A stretch of DNA of 64,000 nucleotides from Exiguobacterium marinum DSM 16307. Lineage in GTDB: Bacteria; Bacillota; Bacilli; Exiguobacteriales; Exiguobacteriaceae. The stretch's first letter is position 1. Every line of letters starts with the position of its first letter. The stretch lies in the NCBI RefSeq assembly GCF_000620845.1, contig NZ_KK211189.1:883662-947661 (forward strand), written 5' to 3'. The notes under the pieces are model-generated. The model did not search any database. It had not been told where the DNA came from and saw only the letters and a list, made by a program, of their open reading frames with translations. Position numbers and translations under genes: made by a program. Below are positions 7,992 to 16,666 of this stretch, piece by piece.

Positions 7992-9013
7992 TGCAATCAC
8001 AAATCAAACAGATGCACTCGCCAAAACACTTTCCGCTTCTTCTCACCGGGACGCTCGTATTGACGGTGCTGTGCATTTTGGCATCCCTTGCCTTCGGCTC
8101 ACGGACAGTCGGGTGGAATGAACTGCTGGACGGTTTATTTCGCCCGGCTGTTCAGTCGTATGAAGCGGACATCGTCCGAGAGCGGGTCGTCCGAACAATC
8201 TTCAGTTTCATGTGCGGGGCGGCACTCGGTGTGGCGGGGGCGCTCATGCAATCGGTGACGCGTAACCCAATCGCTGACCCGAGTATTCTCGGGGTCAACA
8301 CGGGAGCGGCCCTCGCCGTCGTCATTGGGATCGCGTTCTTCAACATCTCGACAGCGAGTGCGTTCATCTGGTTTGCGCTCGTCGGGGCGCTATTGACGGC
8401 CATCTTCGTCTTCGGAATTGGCTCGCTCGGTCGAGGTGGGGCGACCCCGCTCAAACTCGTCTTGGCGGGAGCGGCGACGAGTGCGGCGTTATCGTCACTC
8501 GTCATGGCACTCATGATTCCGCGTTCGAACGTCATGGATCAGTTCCGTTTTTGGCAAGTGGGGAGCGTTGGTGCGGGGAATGTGGATTCCATCTATACGT
8601 TTTTACCGTTCTTATTGATCGGTCTCGTGATCGCGGTCGTAACAGCGCCTTCCTTGAACGCGCTCGCGCTCGGGGAAGAGATGGCGAAAAGTCTCGGCGT
8701 TCGGACCGGGACGCTGAAACTGACCGCCTCGTTCGCCGGAGTGATTCTTTGCGGGGCAGCGACGGCGCTCGCCGGACCGATTGGGTTTATCGGACTTCTC
8801 GCCCCGCACTTGATTCGACTCGTGCTCGGTCCGGATCAGCGTTATCTCATGCCGATGTCTGCTCTAGCCGGTGCATTTATTCTGACCTCCTCAGACGTCA
8901 TCGGACGTTTGCTCGGAAGCCCGGGTGAACTTGAGGTTGGTATTGTGACGGCGTTCATCGGGGCTCCGATCTTGATTCTATTGACAATGAAAGTGAAAGT
9001 ACGAGGACTATGA
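7988..9013 (+). CDS. Iron-siderophore ABC transporter permease (FecCD family), first subunit
   Basis: 341 residues, about nine or ten membrane segments. FecCD signatures are visible: VRTIFSFMCGAALGVAGALMQSVTRNPIADPSILGVNTGAAL, the coupling region GEEMAKSLGV, and GPIGFIGLLAPHLIRL. It pairs with the next permease to form the transmembrane channel of a vitamin B12/ferric-siderophore-type importer. Two consecutive ATGs give alternative starts. Both ends overlap the neighbours by 4 bp, so it is tightly coupled in the Fur-controlled operon. Confidence 0.94.
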   Translation: MMQSQIKQMHSPKHFPLLLTGTLVLTVLCILASLAFGSRTVGWNELLDGLFRPAVQSYEADIVRERVVRTIFSFMCGAALGVAGALMQSVTRNPIADPSILGVNTGAALAVVIGIAFFNISTASAFIWFALVGALLTAIFVFGIGSLGRGGATPLKLVLAGAATSAALSSLVMALMIPRSNVMDQFRFWQVGSVGAGNVDSIYTFLPFLLIGLVIAVVTAPSLNALALGEEMAKSLGVRTGTLKLTASFAGVILCGAATALAGPIGFIGLLAPHLIRLVLGPDQRYLMPMSALAGAFILTSSDVIGRLLGSPGELEVGIVTAFIGAPILILLTMKVKVRGL

Positions 9014-10041
9014 TGCAACCAGCGATTGAACAAATCAGACAAGGACGGATGAAGCGTCGCCGTCGTTATGTTGGCATGACGCTTATCTTGACCGTCATCG
9101 CGATTTTATTGAGCGGGTTAATGCTCATGTTGGGCAATACGATTTATCCCGTTCAAGATGTCATCCGCGTCTTGCTCGGGGAAGACGTAAAAGGAGCGAC
9201 GTTCGCCGTAGAGGTACTTCGTCTCCCGCGTATGCTCGCCGGCGTCTTCGCCGGAGCGGCATTCGGGGTCGCGGGAACGATTTTCCAAACGATGCTCCGT
9301 AACCCGCTCGCCAACCCGAACGTCATCGGGATCACAACCGGTTCGAGTGCGGCGGCTGTCTTCTGTATCGTCGTCCTTCAGTCGAGTGAGGCCATCATCT
9401 CGATTGCCTCGATTATCGGAGGGCTCGTCACCGTGCTCGTGATTTATTTTCTATCGAAAGGTGCCGCGTTTTCCATCGGTCGTCTCGTCTTGGTCGGGAT
9501 TGGGATTCAGGCGATGCTGACAGCGGTCATCAATTACTTACTGCTCATCAGTCGACAAAACGATGTCTCGATGGCCATGCGGTGGTTGACAGGAAGTTTA
9601 AATGGGGCGAAACTTGAGGAGTTGCCGCCTTTAATCATAACAGTGCTCATCTGTTTACCGATTGTCCTGTTACTCACTCGTCAGCTCGAAATGCTCGAGC
9701 TCGGGGAAATGGCGGCGACAGGGCTCGGGATCAATACGAACCAGACCCGACTTCTACTGATCATTGCTGCAGTGTTCATGCTGGCGCTTGCGACAGCGAC
9801 GACGGGACCAATCGCCTTCATCGCCTTTTTGGCAGGACCGATCGCCAAACGCCTCGTCGGAATGAACCATGCGGGAATCCTCCCGGCAGCGCTTGTCGGG
9901 ATCATCTTAGTGCTCGCGGCCGACCTCGTCGGACAATTCGCCTTCACGGCACGTTATCCGGTCGGTGTCATCACCGGCATCATCGGCGCGCCATATCTCT
10001 TATACTTGTTGATTCGGATGAACCAGAAAGGGGACTTTTAA
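9010..10041 (+). CDS. Iron-siderophore ABC transporter permease (FecCD family), second subunit
   Basis: 343 residues, FecCD fold: RLPRMLAGVFAGAAFGVAGTIFQTMLRNPLANPNVIGITTGSSAA, GEMAATGLGI, GPIAFIAFLAGPIAKRL. The basic N-terminus (RMKRRRR near residue 14) precedes the first membrane segment. Heterodimer partner of the preceding permease. The ATPase gene starts immediately after its stop. Confidence 0.94.
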   Translation: MMQPAIEQIRQGRMKRRRRYVGMTLILTVIAILLSGLMLMLGNTIYPVQDVIRVLLGEDVKGATFAVEVLRLPRMLAGVFAGAAFGVAGTIFQTMLRNPLANPNVIGITTGSSAAAVFCIVVLQSSEAIISIASIIGGLVTVLVIYFLSKGAAFSIGRLVLVGIGIQAMLTAVINYLLLISRQNDVSMAMRWLTGSLNGAKLEELPPLIITVLICLPIVLLLTRQLEMLELGEMAATGLGINTNQTRLLLIIAAVFMLALATATTGPIAFIAFLAGPIAKRLVGMNHAGILPAALVGIILVLAADLVGQFAFTARYPVGVITGIIGAPYLLYLLIRMNQKGDF

Positions 10042-10878
10042 ATGGCATCCATTATGAAAGTGGAACATCTCACCTCAGGATACGAGGACAAGATGATTTT
10101 GAACGATATCAGTCTTGAAATTCCGAGCAATCAGATCAGCATCATCATCGGTGCGAACGGTTGCGGGAAGTCGACGCTACTGAAGACGATGGCACGCCTC
10201 ATCAAACCGAGTGCCGGTCAAGTGACGCTTTATGACAAGCCGATCTCGAAGATGGCACCGAAAAAGCTAGCGCGTGTCCTCGGGATGTTGCCACAGTCCC
10301 CGATCGTACCGGAAGGCATCACGGTCGCCGATCTCGTCGGTCGCGGCCGTTATCCGCATCAATCATTCTTGAAGGGATGGACAAAAGCCGATTACGAGGC
10401 TGTCGCTGAAGCGATGGAGATGATGAACATCACCGAGTTTGCGGACCGTCCGATTGATGAGTTGTCAGGCGGACAGCGTCAACGCGTCTGGATTGCGATG
10501 GCACTTGCCCAACAGACGGAGGTCCTCTTTTTAGATGAACCGACGACATATCTCGATATCACGTACCAAGTCGAAATTCTCGACTTGTTGACGGACTTGA
10601 ATCGAAAGTACGGGACGACGATCGTCATGGTGCTTCACGATATCAACTTGTCGGCGCGTTATGCGGACTATATCTTCGCACTCGATAAAGGGAAGTTGAT
10701 TGCCGAAGGGAAGCCGTCGGACGTCATCACGTGTGATTTGATCCATCGGGTCTTCAACCTTCGCTGCTCGGTCATGTGTGACCCGGTATCCGGTTCACCT
10801 TCCGTCATTCCAATCGGTCGTCATCACGTGCAGACGGAAAGGGAAGAGGCGGCTGTCGCGCAGCTTGAGTTGGTATAA
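10042..10878 (+). CDS. Iron-siderophore ABC transporter ATP-binding protein
   Basis: 278 residues. Walker A GANGCGKST (37-45), Q-loop MLPQSP (near 83), ABC signature LSGGQ (141-145), Walker B VLFLDE (161-166), D-loop and switch histidine in LHDINLSARYADY. This is the FecE/FhuC/YusV-type ATPase energising the two permeases. About 20 extra residues at the C-terminus after IPIGRHHVQ have no assigned role. Last gene of the four-gene Fur operon, followed by a terminator. Confidence 0.95.
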   Translation: MASIMKVEHLTSGYEDKMILNDISLEIPSNQISIIIGANGCGKSTLLKTMARLIKPSAGQVTLYDKPISKMAPKKLARVLGMLPQSPIVPEGITVADLVGRGRYPHQSFLKGWTKADYEAVAEAMEMMNITEFADRPIDELSGGQRQRVWIAMALAQQTEVLFLDEPTTYLDITYQVEILDLLTDLNRKYGTTIVMVLHDINLSARYADYIFALDKGKLIAEGKPSDVITCDLIHRVFNLRCSVMCDPVSGSPSVIPIGRHHVQTEREEAAVAQLELV

Positions 10879-10894
10879 AGGGGAAAGAGAGGGG

Positions 10895-10921
10895 AGAAGG
10901 AGCGAGAGTTCCTTCTTTTTT
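10895..10921 (+). terminator. Terminator of the siderophore operon
   Basis: AGAAGGA (10895-10901) pairs with TCCTTCT (10910-10916), followed by Ts. Confidence 0.8.
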
Positions 10922-10952
10922 GTTTGTTCATGAAAGCGTTTGTAAAAAGTCA

Positions 10953-10981
10953 TTGACTTCTCTTCGGGGTGGGTGTATGCT
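10953..10981 (+). promoter_or_regulatory. Sigma-A promoter of cytidine deaminase gene
   Basis: TTGACT (10953-10958), 17-nt spacer, TATGCT (10976-10981). The leader to the ATG at 11055 is about 65 nt with a small GCCT/AGGC hairpin; no known riboswitch was recognised. Confidence 0.7.
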
Positions 10982-11054
10982 AAAAATCCTGCCTAAAAAT
11001 GAGAGGCATGGGGACTGGCATCAGTTCATTCGATATTCGAGAGGAATGACTTAG

Positions 11055-11453
11055 ATGAACCAACAACAATTAGTCGAACGCGCACGCCAATTGAAGGACA
11101 ATGCGTATTCACCATATTCGAAGTTCCGCGTCGGCGCGGCACTTCTCATGAAGGACGGTACGGTCATCGACGGCGTCAACGTCGAGAACGTTTCGTTCGG
11201 AGCAACAAACTGTGCAGAGCGTACAGCGATTTTCACAGCAATCGCTCAAGGATACAAAAAAGGTGACTTCGAAGCGGTTGCCGTGTCTGGGGACACGGAA
11301 GACTTCTTGCCACCTTGCAGCATCTGTCGCCAAGTCATGGTCGAATTCGGCGATCCTGACTTCAAAGTACTCCTCACAAACGGCAACGCCGATGTGAAAG
11401 AAGTGACGCTCGGGGAACTCGTCCCGCTCGCGTTTACAGATTTGGATATGTGA
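11055..11453 (+). CDS. cdd: Cytidine deaminase
   Basis: 132 residues, the normal size for the tetrameric bacterial enzyme. The zinc site is complete: Cys53-Ala-Glu55 in NCAERTA, and Cys88 and Cys91 in PPCSICRQ. Glu55 is the proton shuttle. SPYSKFRVGAALL near residue 19 is the substrate loop. It deaminates cytidine and deoxycytidine to uridine and deoxyuridine in pyrimidine salvage. Own promoter and terminator, so monocistronic here, unlike the era-linked arrangement in B. subtilis. Confidence 0.96.
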   Translation: MNQQQLVERARQLKDNAYSPYSKFRVGAALLMKDGTVIDGVNVENVSFGATNCAERTAIFTAIAQGYKKGDFEAVAVSGDTEDFLPPCSICRQVMVEFGDPDFKVLLTNGNADVKEVTLGELVPLAFTDLDM

Positions 11454-11462
11454 TGTTGGGCC

Positions 11463-11486
11463 CCTCAGATTTCTGAGGTTTTTTTT
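11463..11486 (+). terminator. Terminator after cdd
   Basis: CCTCAGA (11463-11469), TT, TCTGAGG (11472-11478), then eight Ts. Confidence 0.9.
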
Positions 11487-11673
11487 ATCCAAAAAAGCGA
11501 AAAAACAATCGTGGAATGGCCTGTATGACATATAGAAGCAGTTCTAAGAAATCGAGGGCTGCAATCCCATACGACCATCCCTCTTCCTCGCGGGAAGTGA
11601 CCACTTTTCCACGAACTGGTCGCAATCGACCTTTCCATCGAATCGGTTCATAAAATAGCTTGTTAGAAACCAT
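11485..11673 (-). CDS. Small protein with C-terminal hydrophobic helix, 62 aa
   Basis: 62 residues: a basic, soluble N-terminal half (FYEPIRWKGRLRPVRGKVV) and a hydrophobic C-terminal half (ALDFLELLLYVIQAIPRLFF) that could be one membrane helix. The amino-acid composition looks like a real protein rather than an antisense shadow, and no other gene covers the stretch. The RBS is weak (CAGG three to six nt before the ATG). I cannot place it in a family with certainty. Its stop is beside the terminator of cdd. Confidence 0.5.
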   Translation of the reverse strand: MVSNKLFYEPIRWKGRLRPVRGKVVTSREEEGWSYGIAALDFLELLLYVIQAIPRLFFRFFG

Positions 11674-11783
11674 TTACCTGACGAGTAGTCCTAAAAATGC
11701 TGAACGTCTATTCGAATCCGTAAAGCAGCTGGAATAGCATAAGTCTGTAGGATAAATATTGAAGTATATAAGTTAGCATTTCA

Positions 11784-11819
11784 AAACACCCAGTGAATCG
11801 TTAGATTCACTGGGTGTTT
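11784..11819 (-). terminator. Terminator of the GntR-type regulator gene
   Basis: A perfect 16-bp stem, AAACACCCAGTGAATC with GATTCACTGGGTGTTT, and a four-base loop. It overlaps the end of the regulator gene (stop at 11807). Confidence 0.85.
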
Positions 11820-12544
11820 GTAGTTTCATGTCTCCGACCGGATCGGATGATAAAGCGATACTCTTCACTCTTGAAATAGGTTTCGGTGAACTCAAATCGA
11901 CTACCGTCCATGAGAAATGAATAAAGTTCGACTTTTAGTATTGGCGTTCGATCGCTCACCTCGAGCATTTCAGCAATTTCTTTCGCCGGTAAGACCGGGA
12001 TAAATTCTTGAACACTGTCGGCAATCTTCAAGTTCTTGACGTTTTCAATATAATCGTACTTCGACCGTGTCATTACCTCGTACGTTAAATCCGGGAACAA
12101 TTGGAGCGGAAGATACGTATCTTCGACAATGAGCGGCTCTCCGTTCGCAAAGCGTAGACGGCGAATGTAGTAGACAAGAGCATTTTCATCGAGTTCGAGT
12201 ATTTCCCTTATTTTTTCAGTCGGAGGTTGGACGGTGAAAGTGAGTACTTTACTCGTGACTTCCTTTCCTTCCCGTTTCATATCTTCAGTGAAGCTTTTTA
12301 ATTCGTACATATTATGTTCAATCTTTTCGGATTGCACATACGTGCCGCTCCCTTGTCGCTTCCAAAGTAGACCTTCTTCTTGAAGTAGTTTGACGGCTTG
12401 TCGAACGGTGACTCGACTCGCTTTAAATTCCTCGACGAGTTGTGCTTCTGTCGGAATCGCTTCACCGGGCGCCCAATCGCCTGCCTCGATAAACGTGCGC
12501 ATCTCCTGAGCAATCCGCTGATATAGCGGAGATTTGGCTTTCAT
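11807..12544 (-). CDS. GntR/HutC-family regulator (UTRA domain), probable control of maltose-type PTS locus
   Basis: 245 residues. N-terminal winged helix of the GntR family: PTEAQLVEEFKASRVTVRQA (near 32-51) with LLQEEGLLWKRQGSGTYV. The C-terminal UTRA effector domain covers about 85-240 and begins FTEDMKREGKEV; it binds a phosphorylated sugar in relatives such as TreR and YvoA. It is divergent from the 6-phospho-alpha-glucosidase and PTS genes, so it most likely regulates them in response to a disaccharide phosphate. B. subtilis uses an unrelated activator (GlvR, RpiR family) for the same job. Confidence 0.88.
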   Translation of the reverse strand: MKAKSPLYQRIAQEMRTFIEAGDWAPGEAIPTEAQLVEEFKASRVTVRQAVKLLQEEGLLWKRQGSGTYVQSEKIEHNMYELKSFTEDMKREGKEVTSKVLTFTVQPPTEKIREILELDENALVYYIRRLRFANGEPLIVEDTYLPLQLFPDLTYEVMTRSKYDYIENVKNLKIADSVQEFIPVLPAKEIAEMLEVSDRTPILKVELYSFLMDGSRFEFTETYFKSEEYRFIIRSGRRHETTNTQ

Positions 12545-12580
12545 GTGAATAACCTCCTAATCTCATACGTTCATTACTCA

Positions 12581-12670
12581 TAGTATACAAAAATAAAACG
12601 TTTTCAAAAAGGTGTTGACGGTTTAAATAATATGTATTAAATTTGTATTGTAATCAATTAGGTATGTATT
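12581..12670 (+). promoter_or_regulatory. Promoter and operator region of the maltose-type locus
   Basis: TTGACG (12615-12620), 17-nt spacer, TAAATT (12638-12643). Upstream, ATAAAACGTTTTCAA (12593-12607) matches the cre consensus in reverse with one mismatch. TAGTATACAA (12581-12590) contains GTATAC, the core pattern of HutC-type GntR operators. TATGTATT occurs twice, at 12631 and 12663, 32 bp apart, the first overlapping the -10 region. Operator assignment is inferred. Confidence 0.55.
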
Positions 12671-12687
12671 GAAAGGGGAACGCACAC

Positions 12688-14040
12688 ATGAAAAAACCAC
12701 AGCGTCTCGTCGTCGTCGGTGGAGGTAGTACGTACACAATCGGCATGATCATGAGTTTGATTGAGGAGAAAGCACACTTCCCACTTCGTTCTATCACGTT
12801 TTACGATACAGATGAATTACGTCAAGAACGTGTCGCGAAAGCGAGTGAAGTCATCTTGCGTGAGCATTATCCAGAACTTGAGTCGTTCGAATACACGACG
12901 GACAAAGAATATGCCTTCAAAGATAAGGATTTCTTCTTCGTTCAGATTCGAACGGGTGGCTTGGAGATGCGCGAAAAAGATGAACAGATTCCGCTTCGTC
13001 ATGGCGTGGTGGGACAAGAAACGTGTGGACCGGGCGGAATGTCATACGGGATGCGCTCGATCGGAGATATGATTGAACTCATCTCTGACATTCGCGCCGG
13101 CTCACCGGATGGCTGGATCTTAAACTATACGAACCCTGCTGCGATTGTCGCCGAGGCGCTCAAACGTGCGTACCCGAACGATCAAAAAATATTAAATATT
13201 TGTGATATGCCGGCAGCAATTATGGTGAGCTATGCGAAAATTCTAGGTAAAGAGATTTGGGATCTCGTCCCGGAATATTTCGGACTGAATCACTTTGGCT
13301 GGTTTACAGGCATCTTTGATAAAGAAGGAAATGAATTAACGGAAGATATCAAACGCGCCATTTTAGAAGACGGCTTCATTCCAGAAGATTCAGAGATTGC
13401 GAATGATCCGTCGTGGATCAAGACGTTCAAGCAAGTCGAGAAGATGCTTACAGACTTCCCAGAGTACTTGCCGAACACGTATCTTCAATATTACTTGTAT
13501 CCATCTGATATGGCAGAAAAAGAGGACGTCACGAACACACGGGCACGACAAGTGATCAACGGCCGTCAAGAACGTGTCTTCTCGATGTGTGACCAAATCA
13601 TTGCGGACGACTCGCTCGAGAACGTCCACCTAGAAGTCGATATTCACGGTTGTTACATGATTCGAGTTGCGGCATCGTTAGCTTACAATAACGGTGATAT
13701 TTTCATCGTCATGGTGAAAAATGACGGGATCATTTCGAACTTACCAGACGATGCGATGGTTGAAGTACCGGCGATGCTCACAAATCGTGGTCCAAAACCA
13801 TTCGCAGTCGGGAAAATCCCACGTTTCTATAAAGGCATGATTGAAGGGCAACTAGCGTATGAGCAACTCGTCGTCGACGCATACTTTGAAAACAGTTATG
13901 AGAAGGCACTTCAAGCGCTCACACTCAATCGTACAGTTGTCGATGCACCGGTGGCTCGTCGAATCTTAGATGATTTGATTGAAGAAAACAGAACGTACTG
14001 GCCGGAATTAAAATCGGGTGAGACAGTAGCGATGCGGTAA
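12688..14040 (+). CDS. malA: 6-phospho-alpha-glucosidase (GH4)
   Basis: 450 residues, collinear with B. subtilis GlvA/MalA. NAD-binding VVVGGGSTYTIG (8-19), GVVGQETCGPGGMSYGMRS (106-124), metal-binding Cys172 in NICDMP with the adjacent catalytic Asp173, and His202 in LNHFGW. GH4 enzymes use NAD, a divalent metal and redox-elimination chemistry to cleave 6-phospho-alpha-glucosides such as maltose 6-phosphate. Asp173 rather than Asn after the cysteine is the alpha-glucoside signature. First gene of a two-gene operon with the PTS transporter. Confidence 0.93.
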   Translation: MKKPQRLVVVGGGSTYTIGMIMSLIEEKAHFPLRSITFYDTDELRQERVAKASEVILREHYPELESFEYTTDKEYAFKDKDFFFVQIRTGGLEMREKDEQIPLRHGVVGQETCGPGGMSYGMRSIGDMIELISDIRAGSPDGWILNYTNPAAIVAEALKRAYPNDQKILNICDMPAAIMVSYAKILGKEIWDLVPEYFGLNHFGWFTGIFDKEGNELTEDIKRAILEDGFIPEDSEIANDPSWIKTFKQVEKMLTDFPEYLPNTYLQYYLYPSDMAEKEDVTNTRARQVINGRQERVFSMCDQIIADDSLENVHLEVDIHGCYMIRVAASLAYNNGDIFIVMVKNDGIISNLPDDAMVEVPAMLTNRGPKPFAVGKIPRFYKGMIEGQLAYEQLVVDAYFENSYEKALQALTLNRTVVDAPVARRILDDLIEENRTYWPELKSGETVAMR

Positions 14041-14079
14041 CTAGAGAGGGGAGAAAATCCCCTTTCTCATTGTCAAGAT

Positions 14080-14093
14080 TGATAACGCTTACA
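14080..14093 (+). promoter_or_regulatory. cre site between malA and the PTS gene
   Basis: TGATAACGCTTACA fits the CcpA consensus TGWNANCGNTNNCA at every fixed position. It lies 19 nt ahead of the PTS start codon, so CcpA could act as a roadblock. Confidence 0.7.
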
Positions 14094-14111
14094 ATATGAG
14101 GAGTGAATCGA

Positions 14112-15665
14112 ATGAGTCGATGGTTTGGAGTTTTTCAAAAGTTCGGGAAAGCGCTCATGGTACCGGTCGCTTTGTTGCCGGCTGCCGGAATTTTGCTAGG
14201 ACTAGGTGCAGCACTCACAGGTCCCTTAGCAGATAGTTGGACTTTTTTACAGAACGGAACGGTAGAAGCAATCAGTGCTGGGATGTTACAAATCGGTCTA
14301 AGCATCTTTGCGAACTTACCAATCATTTTTGCCATCGGCGTCGCAGTTGGTTTGTCAGGGGGATCAGGGATTGCCGCACTCGCAGCACTCGTCGGATATG
14401 TCATTATGAATACGACAATCTCGATTTCACTCGGCATCACGGCAGAAATGGCTGCTGAGAGTGGGGAATACGGGATGTTACTTGGTATTCCTTCGCTTGA
14501 AACCGGTGTGCTCGGAGGGATTGCGGTCGGGTTGCTCGCAGTTTGGGTATATAAAAAGTTCCATACGTTCAATCCGCCAGAAGTGTTAGGTTTTTTTGCA
14601 GGTGATCGTTCTGTCGGGATTGTGATGGTCTTCTTCTCCATTTTACTTGGATTTGTCATGATGCTCATTTGGCCACCGATCCAATCGGCATTGACTTCAA
14701 TGGCAAATGTCATCGCAAGTGATGCGACTAATCCTGCATACGTAGGGTTATATGGAATGTTGGAGCGGTTATTGATTCCGACAGGATTACATCATATTTG
14801 GTATGCCCCGTTCCTGTGGACATCTCTCGGTGGAACAGCAACGGTCGGTGATGCGGTAGTGAACGGTGATCAGTATATTTTCCTCGCCCAGATTGCTGAG
14901 GGTGTTGAAGTGACGGCAGGTCGCTTCATGTCTGGTAAGTTCCCGATCATCATGTTCGGTCTTCTTGGAGCGGCGCTCGCGATGTATCGTCAGGCTGATC
15001 CGGACAAACGTCCCGTTGTAAGAGGGTTGTTGATTGCCGCAGCCGGTACAGCCTTTTTAACAGGAATCACAGAACCGATTGAATTCACTTTCTTATTCGT
15101 GGCACCAATCCTGTATGTCATCCATAGCGTGTTGACGGGGATTTCCTTCGCGCTCATGTATGCGCTCGATACACATATCGGTTGGGCTGGAGGATCAGGG
15201 TTGATTGACTATATTTTAGTGAACGTCTTACCAGGAACACCGCGTTGGTGGATGAACATCGTCGTCGGCATTGGGTTCTTCATCGTTTACTATAGTATCT
15301 TTACATTTGCCATCAAGAAGTGGAACTTGGCGACACCTGGTCGAGGTGGACAAGAAGCGAAACTGTATACACGGAAAGATTACAATGATAAAAAGTCAGG
15401 TCAGTCAGCGATTCAAACGACAGCACTCGCGATTGAGGAGGCACTTGGGGGCCGAGAGAATATTCTCGATATCGACGCTTGCTTCACACGACTACGTGTT
15501 GAAGTGAGAGATGTCTCTCAAATCGATGAAGACGAATTAAAAGCACTTGGGGCGGCGGGAGTCGTCAAAGTGAAAAACAACATTCAAGCGATTTTTGGAG
15601 GTCGTTCTGACCTATATAAAAATGAATTGTTACGAATCCACAAAGAAATGGATGAAGCAAATTGA
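14112..15665 (+). CDS. PTS transporter subunit IICB, maltose/alpha-glucoside type
   Basis: 517 residues from the ATG at 14112 (AGGAG at 14098-14102; an in-frame GTG at 14103 is too close to the RBS). EIIC of the glucose family covers about 1-410 with ten or so membrane segments and the GITEPIEFTFLF motif. The linker leads to EIIB (about 425-517), whose phosphorylated cysteine is in DACFTRLRVEV. There is no EIIA domain, so it must borrow one, probably from the glucose PTS, as B. subtilis MalP does. It imports maltose or a related alpha-glucoside as the 6-phosphate for the adjacent GH4 enzyme. Confidence 0.92.
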   Translation: MSRWFGVFQKFGKALMVPVALLPAAGILLGLGAALTGPLADSWTFLQNGTVEAISAGMLQIGLSIFANLPIIFAIGVAVGLSGGSGIAALAALVGYVIMNTTISISLGITAEMAAESGEYGMLLGIPSLETGVLGGIAVGLLAVWVYKKFHTFNPPEVLGFFAGDRSVGIVMVFFSILLGFVMMLIWPPIQSALTSMANVIASDATNPAYVGLYGMLERLLIPTGLHHIWYAPFLWTSLGGTATVGDAVVNGDQYIFLAQIAEGVEVTAGRFMSGKFPIIMFGLLGAALAMYRQADPDKRPVVRGLLIAAAGTAFLTGITEPIEFTFLFVAPILYVIHSVLTGISFALMYALDTHIGWAGGSGLIDYILVNVLPGTPRWWMNIVVGIGFFIVYYSIFTFAIKKWNLATPGRGGQEAKLYTRKDYNDKKSGQSAIQTTALAIEEALGGRENILDIDACFTRLRVEVRDVSQIDEDELKALGAAGVVKVKNNIQAIFGGRSDLYKNELLRIHKEMDEAN

Positions 15666-15670
15666 CAAAT

Positions 15671-15693
15671 GGCTCAACCTCAAAGGTTGGGCC
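15671..15693. terminator. Hairpin between convergent genes
   Basis: GGCTCAACC pairs with GGTTGGGCC (one G-T pair), followed by GTTTC. T runs are short, so it is a modest terminator for the PTS gene and the convergent WYL regulator. Confidence 0.5.
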
Positions 15694-15703
15694 GTTTCAG
15701 TCT

Positions 15704-16594
15704 TTATACGTATAATGCGGCAAGGCGTTTTGTATGCTCCTTCATCATCTCTCGTAACGCACTCGGCGCTTTCACCTCAACTTCCGCTCCAGCCTTCAAC
15801 AGCTGTCTCGATAAAAACGGAAGTTCTTCCTCGGGTATGTCCCACTCATTTTTCTCCTCGATATCGGGTAATACATCTTCAAGTAAACGACGACCGAGTG
15901 GCGTCAGTTCGAGTTGAACGGTCACACCGACCCGTTCGTCACTTGCCTGTAGTAATGTCACCAAGTCTTCGGATTCAAACATTTCTTCCAGCAATTGTAC
16001 CGCTTCGATGCGATCAACCCGATATTGACGGAGTCCAAGTTCAGAGAGGCCGAAGAGATACCACTTCAAGTCAAGGAGTGCCATGCCAATCGGTGCGACG
16101 GTGAACGTGCGTTGACCTTTCGTCGTTCGATACGCTATCTCTATCTGGTTTCTTTGTTCGACCGCCTGATAGATGTCTTTTGTGAACGGAGTCTTAGGAA
16201 TCTGTTTGTTCCCGAGCCATAGGATGTTTCGTTCCAAGCGATGAATCTTCGTCTCCAAGTCTTGCGGTAATTCGTTCGCGTACCAGTCGGACAGCGTATT
16301 TCTTATATCACCGAATGGCACGTCGGAGATTTGTTCCATCCATTTGAGCGTAAGGTAAAGGGCGACGGCTTCTTGTTCGCGGAGGTGAAGGGGCGGCAAC
16401 AAGCGATTCGGTAACATCTCATAGCCCCCACCAATCCCGGGCACGCTCCAAATCGGATAACCGAGCTCTTCAAGTGACAGCATATCCCGTTGAATCGTCC
16501 GGATGGAGGCGCCTGTCTCTTGAGACAGTTCTTCGGCGGTAACACGTCGTCCACGATTGAGCAGCCGAATCAGTTGTAAATGTCTTTTTTTCAT
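15704..16594 (-). CDS. WYL-domain transcriptional regulator (DeoR-type HTH)
   Basis: About 296 residues from the third in-frame ATG. N-terminal winged HTH: RRVTAEELSQETGASIRTIQRDMLSLEELGYPIW. The central WYL-type domain begins near KDIYQAVEQRNQIEIAYRTTKGQRTFTVAPIGMALLDLKWYLFG, and a C-terminal WCX extension follows. WYL proteins bind nucleic acid or small ligands and regulate stress or defence genes. Upstream ATGs at 16612 and 16603 are possible, but only the one at 16594 has a purine-rich GGGAATGG at usable distance. Divergent from the DHFR-fold gene, which it may control. Confidence 0.85.
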   Translation of the reverse strand: MKKRHLQLIRLLNRGRRVTAEELSQETGASIRTIQRDMLSLEELGYPIWSVPGIGGGYEMLPNRLLPPLHLREQEAVALYLTLKWMEQISDVPFGDIRNTLSDWYANELPQDLETKIHRLERNILWLGNKQIPKTPFTKDIYQAVEQRNQIEIAYRTTKGQRTFTVAPIGMALLDLKWYLFGLSELGLRQYRVDRIEAVQLLEEMFESEDLVTLLQASDERVGVTVQLELTPLGRRLLEDVLPDIEEKNEWDIPEEELPFLSRQLLKAGAEVEVKAPSALREMMKEHTKRLAALYV

Positions 16595-16666
16595 CGTGAC
16601 CATTCCCGTCATCTTTTGTCGTGTTTATTCGTTAAGCTGACTATATCAAGAATCAAGGAGGAAGAC

